The notes beneath the pieces were generated by a model that saw only the letters and a program-made list of their open reading frames with translations, had not been told where the DNA came from and made no database searches. This document shows positions 53,937 to 63,721 of a stretch of 64,000 nucleotides of DNA, piece after piece. Each line of letters starts with the position of its first letter. The first letter of the stretch is position 1. Source of the DNA: a halophilic archaeon SHRA6 (GTDB taxonomy: Archaea; Halobacteriota; Halobacteria; Halobacteriales; Haloferacaceae); contig SOPS01000001.1 in the NCBI GenBank assembly GCA_005239175.1, positions 1,166,708-1,230,707 on the forward strand. The letters are read 5' to 3'. The translations under genes were made by a program, and so were the position numbers.

Positions 53937-55442
53937 ATGCGACTTCCAGAATCACAGCTCGCAGTCATGGAAGCTGCGAGCGCGACCGACCCCACGTCCG
54001 TCGACAGCCTGGCTGAGGAAACTGGCCTGAAGCCCGAGACCGTCACCCGGGCGGCGTTTGATCTCCGCGACGAGGGGTTGGTCTCGATCGACGAAACGAC
54101 GGCCACGAGTGCCGAACTCACCGCCGAGGGCGAGACGTACCTCACCGAGGGGCTTCCAGAGGTGCGGCTCTACCGTGCAGCGATCGAGGCGGGCGCAACT
54201 GACGAACCCGTCGAGATGGGACAACTGCTCGGTACGGCTGGACTCGAGGGGTCGTCGGTCAACATCGCGCTCTCGAACTTCGCCCGCAAAGGGTACGGCT
54301 CGATCGACGCCGGGGCCGTCTCCGCAGATCCCGACGCTGACCCTGACACCGACTCTGAACGCACCGCGCTTGCAGCGATCGCGGACGGCGAGTCCGTCGA
54401 GGACACCGGGCTGCTCGACCAACTCGAACGCCGTGAGCTGATCGAACGCTCCGAGCGCACGGTCAGGTCGGTGACACTCACCGACGACGGCGTGACCGCG
54501 CTGATGGAAGGGATCGAGGCCGCAGAGACGGTCGATCGGCTCACACCCGAACTGCTCACCTCCGGGGAGTGGGAAGATGTCGAATTCACCGAATACAACG
54601 TCGAGGCCGACGCGCCCGAGCTCGACGGCGGACGGAAACACATCCTCAGACAGACCGCCGATCGGGTTAAAGACGTCCTCGTCGGGATGGGATTCAAAGA
54701 GATGGAGGGCCCACACGCCGACGCGGACTTTTGGATCAACGACTGTCTGTTTATGCCGCAGGACCATCCGGCGCGAACCCACTGGGATCGGTTCGCGCTC
54801 GATGTCAATCCGATCGGGTCGGTGCCCGAGGACCTCGCCGGGCGGGTCGAAGACGCCCACCGAAACGGGGTGAGCGAGGACGGCGACGGTTATCACTCCC
54901 CGTGGAGCCGCGAATTTGCCGAGGCGATCGCACTGCGGGGCCACACGACCTCGCTGTCGATGCGGTACCTCTCTGGATATGCCGGCGCGGACATCGAGCC
55001 GCCAAAGCGGTACTTCTCGGTCGAGAAGGTCTACCGTAACGACACGCTCGATCCGACCCACTTACTCGAGTTCTTCCAGATCGAGGGGTGGGTGATGGCC
55101 GAGGACCTCTCGGTTCGTGACCTGATGGGCACCTTCGAGGAGTTCTACGCGCAGTTCGGGATTACTGATCTGGAGTTCAAACCGCACTACAATCCCTACA
55201 CGGAGCCGTCCTTCGAGCTGTTCGGGACGCACCCGACGACCGGCGAACTGGTCGAGATCGGCAACTCCGGGATGTTCCGCGCGGAGGTGCTCGAACCGCT
55301 CGGGATCGAAGTCGACGTGATGGCGTGGGGGCTCGCACTCGAGCGGCTGCTCATGTTGATGTACGGCTTCGAGGATATCCGCGATGTCCACGGGACGTTG
55401 TGTGACCTGCAGTTGCTTCGCGAAACGGAGGTGCTCTACTGA
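53937..55442 (+). CDS. pheS: Phenylalanyl-tRNA synthetase alpha subunit
   Basis: The 501-residue catalytic subunit has an N-terminal winged-helix repeat region (residues about 1-200, acidic with Ala/Asp runs) as in archaeal/eukaryotic PheS. The class II core follows: motif 1 near GFKEMEGPHADADFWINDCL, motif 2 PKRYFSVEKVYRND and motif 3 GMFRAEVLEPLG...GLALERLLMLMYG. It acts as an alpha2-beta2 enzyme with PheT; its TGA shares one base with the pheT ATG. Confidence 0.95.
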   Translation: MRLPESQLAVMEAASATDPTSVDSLAEETGLKPETVTRAAFDLRDEGLVSIDETTATSAELTAEGETYLTEGLPEVRLYRAAIEAGATDEPVEMGQLLGTAGLEGSSVNIALSNFARKGYGSIDAGAVSADPDADPDTDSERTALAAIADGESVEDTGLLDQLERRELIERSERTVRSVTLTDDGVTALMEGIEAAETVDRLTPELLTSGEWEDVEFTEYNVEADAPELDGGRKHILRQTADRVKDVLVGMGFKEMEGPHADADFWINDCLFMPQDHPARTHWDRFALDVNPIGSVPEDLAGRVEDAHRNGVSEDGDGYHSPWSREFAEAIALRGHTTSLSMRYLSGYAGADIEPPKRYFSVEKVYRNDTLDPTHLLEFFQIEGWVMAEDLSVRDLMGTFEEFYAQFGITDLEFKPHYNPYTEPSFELFGTHPTTGELVEIGNSGMFRAEVLEPLGIEVDVMAWGLALERLLMLMYGFEDIRDVHGTLCDLQLLRETEVLY

Positions 55443-57184
55443 TGCCTGTTGTTGATGTCGATCCCGACGAACTCCGCCGGCTCACCGGCGCGGCGGAAAA
55501 AAGCGACGAAGCACTGAAAACAGACCTGTTCAACCTCGGCCTCGAATACGAGGGCGAGACCGAGGAGGGCGAGATGCAACTAGAGTTTGCGCCCGATCGA
55601 CTCGATCGCCTCTCGGTCGAAGGCGTCGCGCGATCGCTACGCTACCAGTACGGCGACGACCGCGGCGTCTACGTCCCGAAGACGAACGATCCCGACTGGG
55701 TCTACGAGGTCGACCCGGACGTTCCCGCCGAGCGCCCCTACGTCACTGGTGCGGTCGTCCGCGGCGTGAACCTCACCGAGCAGGCGCTCGATTCGCTCAT
55801 CCAACTGCAAGAGAAGTTGCACGCGACAATGGGCCGCCAGCGCGCGAAGGGTGCGATCGGTATCCACGACCTGACGATGCTGAAAGGCAAGGTTCTCGCC
55901 GAGGACGCCACCGAAAACTCGATTACTTACACTGGCATCGAGCCAGACGGCGATCGGTTCGTGCCGCTCGATTCGGACGCTGCACTCACGCCCGGCGAGG
56001 TACTCACTGAACACGACACCGGGAAGAAGTTTGCCGACCTCGTGAGCGAGTACGATCGCTACCCGGCGATCTACGACGAGCTCGGGCTGTTTTCGTTCCC
56101 GCCGGTCATCAACGGCCGCCGGACAGAGGTCTCGACGGACTCGCGGGACCTGCTCATCGAGCTAACGGGAACCGATCAGTGGACGATCGACCACATGTGT
56201 AACATCCTCTGTTATGCGCTCGACGCCCGCGGCGGGACGATCGAGGAAGTCGAGATCCACTACCCAGACGCGACCGGTCCGTACGCCGACGTGGGCGCGG
56301 AACTCGTTCGTCCAAACCTCGAGACGGAGGAAAAAGAGGTTTCCCACGCCGAAATCGAGCGGATGCTGGGGATCGAACTCACCGCTGACGAGGTCGTCGA
56401 CCACTTCGAGCGATCGGGATTGGACGCGACGTACACGCTCGGCGACCAAACGATCTACACGGTCGAGGTGCCGCCGTATCGCGTCGACGTGTTGCATCCC
56501 TACGATCTGATCGACGACGTCGGTCGTGCGTATGGATTCAACAACCTGGAGCCGACGTACCCGGATGTCGGCACCGTCGGCGGCCGCCACGAACGGACGC
56601 GTCTCGAAGATGCCGCCCGCGCGAGCCTCATCGGCCTCGGCTTCGAGGACCTGTTGAACTTCCACATGATCTCGGCGGCGGAGAACTACGATCGAATGCG
56701 AATCGAACCCGGAACTGACGACTTCGGCGCGGGCGAGCCCGCGGTTATTACTGAGCCGTACAGCGAGGACTACACCCAGCTTCGATCGTGGGTGCTGCCC
56801 TCGCTACTGATGGTACTGGAGAACAATACCCATCGGGCGTATCCGCAGGACCTCGCCGAGATTGGGCTCGCAGCACGGGTCGACGAAACGGAGAACACGA
56901 ACGTCGCCGAGCACCGATCGATCGCCGCGGTGCTCGCGCGAAACGACGCCAGCTACGAGGACGCGAAGGCCCGTCTGCAAGCGCTGTGTGCGGACTTCGA
57001 TGTCGAACTCGACACGCCTGCGATCGACCATCCGACGTTCATTCCCGGCCGTGCGGCAGCGATCGTCGTCGACGGCGAACACGTTGGCGTTCTCGGCGAG
57101 GTCCATCCCGCCGTGCTCGTCGAACACGACCTCGAACTGCCCGTTGCCGCGTTCGAACTGCGGCTGGACGCGCTCGTGGACTGA
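55442..57184 (+). CDS. pheT: Phenylalanyl-tRNA synthetase beta subunit
   Basis: The 580-residue archaeal-type beta subunit starts MPVVDVDPDELRRLTGAAEK. It contains the B3/B4 editing region (ITYTGIEPDGDRFVPLDSD onward) and the B5 domain (IERMLGIELTADEVVDHFERS, in part), which has the DNA-binding fold. A catalytic-like module follows (PYDLIDDVGRAYGFNNLEP and AYPQDLAEIGLAAR). It binds tRNA and removes mischarged tyrosine. It overlaps pheS by one base (TGATG). Confidence 0.95.
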   Translation: MPVVDVDPDELRRLTGAAEKSDEALKTDLFNLGLEYEGETEEGEMQLEFAPDRLDRLSVEGVARSLRYQYGDDRGVYVPKTNDPDWVYEVDPDVPAERPYVTGAVVRGVNLTEQALDSLIQLQEKLHATMGRQRAKGAIGIHDLTMLKGKVLAEDATENSITYTGIEPDGDRFVPLDSDAALTPGEVLTEHDTGKKFADLVSEYDRYPAIYDELGLFSFPPVINGRRTEVSTDSRDLLIELTGTDQWTIDHMCNILCYALDARGGTIEEVEIHYPDATGPYADVGAELVRPNLETEEKEVSHAEIERMLGIELTADEVVDHFERSGLDATYTLGDQTIYTVEVPPYRVDVLHPYDLIDDVGRAYGFNNLEPTYPDVGTVGGRHERTRLEDAARASLIGLGFEDLLNFHMISAAENYDRMRIEPGTDDFGAGEPAVITEPYSEDYTQLRSWVLPSLLMVLENNTHRAYPQDLAEIGLAARVDETENTNVAEHRSIAAVLARNDASYEDAKARLQALCADFDVELDTPAIDHPTFIPGRAAAIVVDGEHVGVLGEVHPAVLVEHDLELPVAAFELRLDALVD

Positions 57185-57299
57185 TCGCGATCGAGTCTTT
57201 TCATTACTGTAGTGCATTTCCCGCCGCCGAATATTCCTTTATTGCATTTCTATGTGAGTGAACGAAATACTTAGGTGCCAATGCGTCCCGATATCTATC

Positions 57300-58541
57300 A
57301 TGGATCTTCACAACCGATCGATCGAGACGGACGCGGTGACCTACGGCGAACGCGGCCGCGGCCCTGCTCCGGGTGTCGAGGACGTGGTAGTTCCGGTTCA
57401 CCTCTCTTCGACGTACTCGATCCCCGAGATCGAGCGGGGGATGAGCCTCGAGGATGTCGATGCCGATCGGGGTGAGTACCTCTACTCGCGGCTGTCGAAC
57501 CCGACGCGGAACGCGTTGGAACACCGTCTCACCGCGTTAGAAGGCGGCGAGCACGCGTTCGCGATGGTTTCCGGGACGGCGGCGATCGCCACGACCATGA
57601 TGGGTATCCTCTCGCCGGGCGATCACGTCGTGGCCTTCGAGGATCTCTACGGCGGGACGCGATCGATGCTCAAGCGGCTGTTCGCCGACCGACTGGGTGT
57701 CGAGGTCGACTTTGTCGACGCCACTGACACCGCAGCCGTCGAGGCGGCGATGCGCCCGGAGACCGAACTGGTGTGGATGGAGACCCCCACAAATCCACTG
57801 ATTCACCTCTGTGATATCGCGGCGATCGCCGAGATCGCCCACGCCCACGACTCGGCTTTGGGCGTGGATAACACGTTTTCAAGTCCGTACTTCCAGCGGC
57901 CGCTGGCACTGGGGGCGGACGTGGTGATCCACAGCACGACGAAGTACCTCAACGGGCACTCCGATTCGATCGGCGGCGCGATCGTCACCGACGACGACGC
58001 GCTTGCGGAGGAAATTGGGTTCCTCCAGCAGGTCGGCCTCGGCGCGATGTTGTCGCCGTTCGACTCGTATCTCACCCTCCGCGGGATCAAGACCCTACCG
58101 TTGCGGATGGAGCGCCACGAAAAGAACGCGCTTGCGATCGCACAGTTCCTTGAAGATCACTCCGCAGTCTCCGCGGTTCACTACCCGGGGCTCGAAAGCC
58201 ACCCACAACACGAACTCGCCCGCGAACAGATGTCCGGGTTTGGCGGCGTGTTGTCCGTCGAGCTTGCGACGGACTTCGAGGGCGTCCTCGCGTTCATTGA
58301 TGCACTAGAGCACTTCCCGCTGGCGGTCAGCCTCGGCGGTGTCGAATCACTGGTTGAACACCCTGCGACGATGACGCACTCGCCGCTCACGCAGGCCGAA
58401 CGCGACGCGCTCGGCATCTCCGATTCGCTGTTGCGGATCTCAGTTGGCATTGAGGCCACCGAGGATCTCATTGCTGATCTGGACGGCGCGCTGTCGGCAA
58501 TTGCGGAGCCGGACAGCCCGACCCCGACGGCCGACGTCTGA
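57300..58541 (+). CDS. metB: Cystathionine gamma-synthase/lyase-type PLP enzyme
   Basis: The 413-residue Cys/Met-metabolism enzyme has its PLP Lys in HSTTKYLNGHSDSIGG. PTRNALEHRLTALEGGEHAF near the start and SLGGVESLVEHPATMTH near the end fit cystathionine synthases or lyases better than MetY. It either forms cystathionine from cysteine and an activated homoserine or cleaves it; which one cannot be told from sequence. A box AAATACTTAG about 30 bases upstream supports the ATG at 57300. It stands alone on the plus strand. Confidence 0.85.
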   Translation: MDLHNRSIETDAVTYGERGRGPAPGVEDVVVPVHLSSTYSIPEIERGMSLEDVDADRGEYLYSRLSNPTRNALEHRLTALEGGEHAFAMVSGTAAIATTMMGILSPGDHVVAFEDLYGGTRSMLKRLFADRLGVEVDFVDATDTAAVEAAMRPETELVWMETPTNPLIHLCDIAAIAEIAHAHDSALGVDNTFSSPYFQRPLALGADVVIHSTTKYLNGHSDSIGGAIVTDDDALAEEIGFLQQVGLGAMLSPFDSYLTLRGIKTLPLRMERHEKNALAIAQFLEDHSAVSAVHYPGLESHPQHELAREQMSGFGGVLSVELATDFEGVLAFIDALEHFPLAVSLGGVESLVEHPATMTHSPLTQAERDALGISDSLLRISVGIEATEDLIADLDGALSAIAEPDSPTPTADV

Positions 58542-58681
58542 GACGGCCGATCGTTGTACGTTGCCGGCCGATCGCCCCCCGCCCCGGTCGCGCGACACCC
58601 GCTACGATCGATCGCTGGTCGCCGGCTGTCGTCCGTGGACCGAGGCGTTTAACACCGGAGGCAGCCGAAATTCCTCCGAAG

Positions 58682-61282
58682 ATGCCCAGTGGAGAATACG
58701 ACCCCGACGCCGCAGAGCCGACGTGGCAGAAACGGTGGGTCGACGACGAGACATACGCCTACCCCGACGCCGCGGCCGATCCAGATACTGCCTTCTCGAT
58801 CGACACCCCGCCGCCGACGGTATCGGGCAGCCTTCACTGGGGCCACGTGTACGGCTCGATCCTCCAGGATATTGTCGCGCGCTACCACCGCATGGCGGGC
58901 AACGACGTGTTGTTCCCGTTCGGCTACGACGACAACGGGATCGCCTCCGAACGGCTCACCGAACGTGAACTCGACATCCGCCACCAGGACTACGAACGCC
59001 GAGAGTTCCAACAGCGCTGCCGAGAGATCTGTCTGGAGTACGAACAGGAGTTCACCGAAAAGATGCAGGCGATGGGGATCTCCATCGACTGGAACAACAC
59101 CTACCGGACGATCTCGGAGGACGTCCAGCGGATTTCACAGCTGTCGTTTCTTGACCTCTACGAGCAGGGTCGCGAGTACCGCAAAAAAGCACCGGCGATC
59201 TGGTGTCCCGAGTGTGAGACGGCGATCTCACAGGTCGAAACCGAAGACGACGAGCGCGACAGCCACTTCCACGACATTGAGTTCGCGCTCACCGAGCCGA
59301 CAGCGAGCGGGCGAGATTCCTTTGTCATCTCGACGACCCGCCCCGAGTTACTTCCAGCCTGTGTTGCGGTCTTCGTCCATCCCGACGACGAGGAGAACGC
59401 CGAACTGGTCGGCATGAACGCTGAAATCCCGATTTTCGGCCAGACGGTGCCGATTATCGAGGACGACCGCGTCGACATGGAGACCGGCTCAGGGGTCGTC
59501 ATGTGCTGTACCTTCGGTGACCAGACCGATATCGAGTGGTACCAGGCGCACGATCTGGACCTGCGGATCGCGATCGACGAATCGGGCCACCTGACCGACG
59601 TTGCTGGCGAGTACGAGGGCCAATCCTCGACAGACGCCCGCGAGTCGATCGTCGCCGACCTCGAGGCGGCCGGTGCGCTCGCCGATCGCCGGCCGATCAC
59701 TCACACCGTCAACGTTCACGAACGCTGTGGGACCGGCGTCGAGTTCCTCGTCACGAAACAGTGGTACATCGAGGTGCTCGACAAGAAACAGGAGTACCTC
59801 GAGGCCGGCCGGGAGATGGAGTGGTTCCCCGAGAAGATGTTCACCCGCTATGAACACTGGATCGACGGCCTCCAGTGGGATTGGCTCATCTCCAGACAGC
59901 GATCGTCTGGTATTCCGTTCCCGGTGTGGTACTGCGGGGACTGTGATACGGAGATCATCGCAGCGAAAGACGACCTCCCGGTCGATCCGCTGAGCGACGA
60001 GCCGCCCGTCGACGCCTGTCCCGAGTGTGGTCACGAGACGTTCGTCCCCGAATCGGACGTGCTCGACACGTGGGCGACATCGTCGCTCACGCCGCTCATC
60101 AACAGCGGCTGGGACCACAACGGCGAGGAGTTTGTCATGGATCGCCCTGAGATCTACCCGATGGACGTCCGCCCGCAGGGCCACGACATCATCTCGTTTT
60201 GGCTGTTCCACACGGTGATCAAGTGCTACGAGCACACCGATGAGGTACCCTTCGAGTCGGTCATGATCAACGGCATGGTCCTCGATGAGAACCGCGAGAA
60301 GATGTCGAAATCGAAGGGTAACGTCGTCGATCCCGATGCAGTTTTGGAAAAGTACCCTGTCGACGCCGCGCGATTTTGGGCCGCCGGCTCGGCGATCGGC
60401 GACGATCTGCCCTACCAGGAGAAAGGGCTCCGCGCGGGCGAGAAACTGATCCGGAAGCTGTGGAACGCCTCGAAGCTCGTCGATTCGTTGACGCCCGACG
60501 AACGGGTCGACCGGCCCGAAGAGCTGCGGGCGATCGACGCGTGGCTGCTGGCTGCGCTCGACGAGGAAATCGAGGTGATCACCGATCGGCTCGAACGCAG
60601 AGAGTTCTCGAAGGCCAGAGACCGCCTCCGGACGTTCTTTTGGGGCACGTTCTGTGATGACTACCTCGAAATCGTCAAAGAACGCGACGACAACTCCGCA
60701 GCGTACACACTCCAGACTGCCCACGAGCGGTTCCTCAAGCTGTTCGCGCCGATCCTCGCACACGTGACCGAAGAGCTGTATCAGGACATGCACGCGACAG
60801 ACGGCGAGAGTCTCCACACTCAGCCGTGGCCCGAACCGCTCGACATTGCCGCCGATCGGGCTGCCGGTGAGCGCGCGATCGAAGTGATTGGCGCGCTCAG
60901 AAAGTACAAAAGCGACAACGGGCTCCCGCTGAACACCGAACTCGGCACCGTCGAGGTGTACGGCGATGTCGCGGGATTCGAGGACGATATCCAACGCGTG
61001 ATGCAGGTCGAGGAGTTGGCTGTCCGCGAGGGCGACGCCCCGATCGAGACCGTCCAGACCGGTATTGATCTGGAGTATTCGATCGTCGGTCCAACATACG
61101 GCGGGCAGGTGCCCGAGATTGAGGCGGCGATCGAATCGGGCAACTACGAGATCGAAGACGGGCACTTGCACGCCGCTGGCGTTGAACTCGATCCCGAGGC
61201 GTTTTCGATCGAAGAAACGCGACAGTACTCTGGTGACGGTGAATTCTTAGACGCCGGCGAGACGATTGTGATCGTCCACTGA
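58682..61282 (+). CDS. valS: Valyl-tRNA synthetase
   Basis: The 866-residue class I synthetase has the HIGH-type motif SGSLHWGHVYGSILQD and KMSKS as NREKMSKSKGNVVDPD. A CP1 editing domain lies at about 190-390 and paired cysteines (CPECE, CGDCDTE, CPECGHE) form zinc sites. IPFPVWYCG is conserved near the catalytic core. The C-terminal anticodon domain includes SKARDRLRTFFWGTFCDDYLE (in part). No long coiled-coil tail is present, as expected for archaeal ValRS. Confidence 0.95.
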   Translation: MPSGEYDPDAAEPTWQKRWVDDETYAYPDAAADPDTAFSIDTPPPTVSGSLHWGHVYGSILQDIVARYHRMAGNDVLFPFGYDDNGIASERLTERELDIRHQDYERREFQQRCREICLEYEQEFTEKMQAMGISIDWNNTYRTISEDVQRISQLSFLDLYEQGREYRKKAPAIWCPECETAISQVETEDDERDSHFHDIEFALTEPTASGRDSFVISTTRPELLPACVAVFVHPDDEENAELVGMNAEIPIFGQTVPIIEDDRVDMETGSGVVMCCTFGDQTDIEWYQAHDLDLRIAIDESGHLTDVAGEYEGQSSTDARESIVADLEAAGALADRRPITHTVNVHERCGTGVEFLVTKQWYIEVLDKKQEYLEAGREMEWFPEKMFTRYEHWIDGLQWDWLISRQRSSGIPFPVWYCGDCDTEIIAAKDDLPVDPLSDEPPVDACPECGHETFVPESDVLDTWATSSLTPLINSGWDHNGEEFVMDRPEIYPMDVRPQGHDIISFWLFHTVIKCYEHTDEVPFESVMINGMVLDENREKMSKSKGNVVDPDAVLEKYPVDAARFWAAGSAIGDDLPYQEKGLRAGEKLIRKLWNASKLVDSLTPDERVDRPEELRAIDAWLLAALDEEIEVITDRLERREFSKARDRLRTFFWGTFCDDYLEIVKERDDNSAAYTLQTAHERFLKLFAPILAHVTEELYQDMHATDGESLHTQPWPEPLDIAADRAAGERAIEVIGALRKYKSDNGLPLNTELGTVEVYGDVAGFEDDIQRVMQVEELAVREGDAPIETVQTGIDLEYSIVGPTYGGQVPEIEAAIESGNYEIEDGHLHAAGVELDPEAFSIEETRQYSGDGEFLDAGETIVIVH

Positions 61283-61301
61283 CCGGCGCAGCCAATCGCG
61301 G

Positions 61302-62357
61302 TTACTGTTCGGTTCCAACCGCCGCTTCGATCGAGTCGAACCCATCCGCTTCGAGGCGTTCGACCAGCCCACGGTTGATATCGCGGGCGATTGTTGGTCC
61401 CTCGAACACCAATCCCGTATAGAGTTGGACCACGCTCGCGCCCGCGCGTATCTTTTCGTACGCACCGTCTGCGTCGGAGATCCCGCCAACGCCGACGATT
61501 GGCACGTCGGTTCGATCGTAAATGAATCGAATCAGGTCGGTGGCCTCGGCCTCGATCGGTGCCCCCGAGAGCCCGCCGCGCTCGGCTTTGTTCGGGTTCG
61601 TCAGCTCGTCTGGGCGTGCGGTTGTCGTGTTTGTCGCGATCACGCCGTCAAGATTGAAATCGTCGACTACAGCCAGTGCCTCGGAAATCGCTGCCCGCGG
61701 CAGATCCGGTGATAGCTTTACCAACAACGGTGCTGCTCCCGCGTCGACGAGCCGTGTGATGATCGCTTCGAGGGCGTCGCGGTTTTGCAGCGATCGGAGC
61801 CCTGGCGTGTTTGGGCTGGAAACGTTGACGACAAAATAATCGCCCGCCTCCCGCACGCGCTCGAAGGTGTACGCATAATCGGACGGCGCATCTGCAAGCG
61901 GCGTCGTTTTTGACTTTCCAATGTTAACCCCGACCGGGACATCCGGTAGCGGCGACTCGTCAAGCCGTTGGCCGATCTGATCGGCTCCATCGTTGTTGAA
62001 GCCCATTCGGTTTATCAACGCGCCGTCCTCGGGAAGCCGAAACAGCCGGGGACGCCGGTTCCCGGGCTGTTTTTCGGCGGTGACCCCGCCGACCTCCACG
62101 TGGCCAAACCCGAGTGCGGCCAACATCGACGGCACCTCGGCGTTCTTGTCGAATCCAGCTGCCACACCAACTGGGTTTGGGAACGAACAGCCGAACGCGG
62201 TGGTTTTGAGCCGATCGTCGTCGACCCGACACTGGCTCTGAACGGCGGTCTCGATCGGCGTGTGTTGGGCGGCTCCGAGCACGCGGTGGATGAGCCGGTG
62301 GGCAGTTTCCGGCGGAAGCGAAAACAACACTGGCTTCAGCGCGTCGTAGATACTCAT
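61302..62357 (-). CDS. pyrD: Dihydroorotate dehydrogenase, class 2 (quinone-dependent)
   Basis: The 351-residue FMN enzyme oxidises dihydroorotate in pyrimidine synthesis. The N-terminal helices (MSIYDALKPVLFSLPPETAH) are the membrane-associating part of class 2 enzymes. FPNPVGVAAGFDKNAEV, NRMGFNNDGAD and VVNVSSPNTPGLRSLQ (catalytic Ser) are diagnostic. VGVGGISDADGAYEKIRAGA binds the FMN phosphate. It converges with valS, with 19 bases between stops. Confidence 0.95.
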   Translation of the reverse strand: MSIYDALKPVLFSLPPETAHRLIHRVLGAAQHTPIETAVQSQCRVDDDRLKTTAFGCSFPNPVGVAAGFDKNAEVPSMLAALGFGHVEVGGVTAEKQPGNRRPRLFRLPEDGALINRMGFNNDGADQIGQRLDESPLPDVPVGVNIGKSKTTPLADAPSDYAYTFERVREAGDYFVVNVSSPNTPGLRSLQNRDALEAIITRLVDAGAAPLLVKLSPDLPRAAISEALAVVDDFNLDGVIATNTTTARPDELTNPNKAERGGLSGAPIEAEATDLIRFIYDRTDVPIVGVGGISDADGAYEKIRAGASVVQLYTGLVFEGPTIARDINRGLVERLEADGFDSIEAAVGTEQ

Positions 62358-62477
62358 TGCAGAAACATGCTGACCGGTCGGTATAGGGATTGCTTTCGCC
62401 GTCGAATTGGGTGATTGAGTAGTGAGGCGAACAGCAGTTGCTCCTCGGAGTAGGACTGTTTGTCGGATACAGCCAGC

Positions 62478-62675
62478 TCAAAAGTCGTGTTCTACGTCGT
62501 CGGAATCGGCCTTTTGGATGATGATTTTCCCGTCTCGTACGCGAACGAACACCTCGTCGCCGATATCCATGCCGGCGACAGCGAGTTCGTCCTCGTGGAG
62601 ATTGATGTGGACGTTGTGGTACTCGCCGTTCTCGTCTTTGGCGCCACTCGGGCTGAGCTTCTTCTTGCGAACCAT
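62478..62675 (-). CDS. AbrB/SpoVT-like small DNA-binding protein
   Basis: The 65-residue protein MVRKKKLSPSGAKDENGEYH... contains the swapped-hairpin pattern VHINLHEDELAVAGMDIGDEVFVRVRDGKIIIQKAD (read in parts). That is a strand, the helix ELxxxGxxxGDEV, then two strands, like AbrB/MazE domains. The first residues KKK could contact DNA. It lacks a second domain and may dimerise. The ATG at 62675 was preferred to an in-frame ATG nine codons earlier. Confidence 0.7.
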   Translation of the reverse strand: MVRKKKLSPSGAKDENGEYHNVHINLHEDELAVAGMDIGDEVFVRVRDGKIIIQKADSDDVEHDF

Positions 62676-62839
62676 CGCGGGTGTCTGTATGTGTTTCGAC
62701 ACAGGGCATACATAAGTGTTGTTTACCGGCTCTCAGTCGTGATCATCGCGCGCACAGGCTCGGACGGTTCGCTCGTTCCAGTCTGTTGTCTGTTCGAACC
62801 ACCGCTCAGTCGATCGATCTAGTCCTCATTTCCCCGATA

Positions 62840-62856
62840 TATTTATTATATACCCT
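62840..62856 (+). promoter_or_regulatory. TATA-rich promoter of mc1
   Basis: TATATTTATTATATACC is the most AT-rich promoter-like element in the window. Its centre lies about 35 bases before the mc1 ATG, which would give a very short leader. Strong expression would fit an abundant chromosomal protein. Confidence 0.6.
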
Positions 62857-62883
62857 GTCTATCTTTCGCATGGAGAACAAACC

Positions 62884-63192
62884 ATGGTACGTGATGACGG
62901 TAAGCGCAATTTCGCGCTACGAGCCGAGGACGGTTCCGAAGAGAGTGTCTTTTCGGGGAGCACCCCGAGACAGGCCGCTCTGAAGGCAGCACGACGGCTT
63001 GATCCTGCTGACTCAGAGGACGCCGCCGAACGCGTCCCACTGCACCTTCGGGAGAAAGGAACCGACAAGATACACAAATACGAGGGATGGGCATGGAACG
63101 AGACCGCACCGGACGACAAACCCGACTGGATGCCCGACGAGATCACTGAAGCTAACGTCTCGAAACAGGGGATTGAACACCTCGACGAGTAG
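62884..63192 (+). CDS. mc1: MC1-family chromosomal DNA-bending protein
   Basis: The 102-residue protein matches the methanosarcinal MC1 family along its length: RNFALRAEDGSEESVFSG, TPRQAALKAARRLD, LRERG-like LREKGTDKIHKYEGW, and PDWMPDEITEANVSKQGIEH. MC1 is a monomer that binds and sharply bends DNA and compacts chromatin. Here it is more acidic than methanogen forms, an adaptation to high salt. A hairpin follows 5 bases after the stop codon. Confidence 0.9.
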   Translation: MVRDDGKRNFALRAEDGSEESVFSGSTPRQAALKAARRLDPADSEDAAERVPLHLREKGTDKIHKYEGWAWNETAPDDKPDWMPDEITEANVSKQGIEHLDE

Positions 63193-63196
63193 CCGT

Positions 63197-63218
63197 CGTC
63201 GATAGGGTTTTATCGACG
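63197..63218 (+). terminator. Hairpin after mc1
   Basis: CGTCGATA/TATCGACG forms a perfect 8-bp stem with a GGGTTT loop, and four T residues straddle the loop and second arm. It lies 5 bases after the mc1 stop and is a likely 3'-end structure. Confidence 0.55.
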
Positions 63219-63509
63219 TATCGGCGTTACACAGACGCGCGGCCCTCACTCGGCGGGACCACGTGTACACGCACGGGATGACCGTCTGGTCTCCATCCGC
63301 GCAACACCACTCTCGACGAGTCGCATCGTTCTTTATTCGTTACATATTCCTGAATGACAGCTGTCCTTTTATATACTCACTCCTGTGCGTCATACGCCGC
63401 TTGTCGGCGGTACTCGACGGTGTCGCGGTTTGTCCACCAGGCTCAAGCTCGTGTGTAATCGTGTGTGCGATCAACACACTAACGCGGCATGAAACTGCAT
63501 GCCGTAGGG
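63219..63509. other. Gene-free stretch upstream of the rRNA promoters
   Basis: I see no convincing gene here. The only notable element is a TATA-like TTTTATATACT at about 63367-63377. It could be a further upstream rRNA promoter or serve a small RNA, but it lacks the TTCGACG element and the TGCGAA start sequence of the three promoters that follow. Confidence 0.4.
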
Positions 63510-63516
63510 CGATTCC

Positions 63517-63560
63517 TTCGACGGTGTTAAGTATACCCCTCTCCTCGAATTGAATGCGAA
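63517..63560 (+). promoter_or_regulatory. rRNA promoter P1
   Basis: TTCGACGGTG is followed by the box TTAAGTATA (63527-63535). TGCGAA, the usual start-site sequence of haloarchaeal rRNA promoters, begins 28 bases after the box at 63555. Confidence 0.85.
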
Positions 63561-63619
63561 ACAGCGTGGGAGGCGACCCGCGCCTGGCCGCCGATCGATC
63601 GGCGATCGGCTGGCGACGA

Positions 63620-63663
63620 TCCGACGCCCTTAAGTACAACAGGGCATTCGGAATATATGCGAA
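63620..63663 (+). promoter_or_regulatory. rRNA promoter P2
   Basis: TCCGACGCCC is followed by TTAAGTAC (63630-63637). TGCGAA begins 28 bases after the box at 63658, the same geometry as P1. Confidence 0.85.
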
Positions 63664-63721
63664 AAACGCGATGCGATCGGCTGAACGTTCAACTCGTTCA
63701 GAGTTCGCTGGGCCTGACCGC

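Noticed and set aside
59489..61171. 560-codon open frame on the minus strand opposite valS
   Set aside because: Antisense shadow; valS is supported by clear HIGH and KMSKS-type motifs on the other strand.
63367..63377. Fourth rRNA promoter at TTTTATATACT
   Set aside because: It lacks the TTCGACG upstream element and the TGCGAA start sequence shared by P1-P3, so it is noted only as an unassigned TATA-like box.
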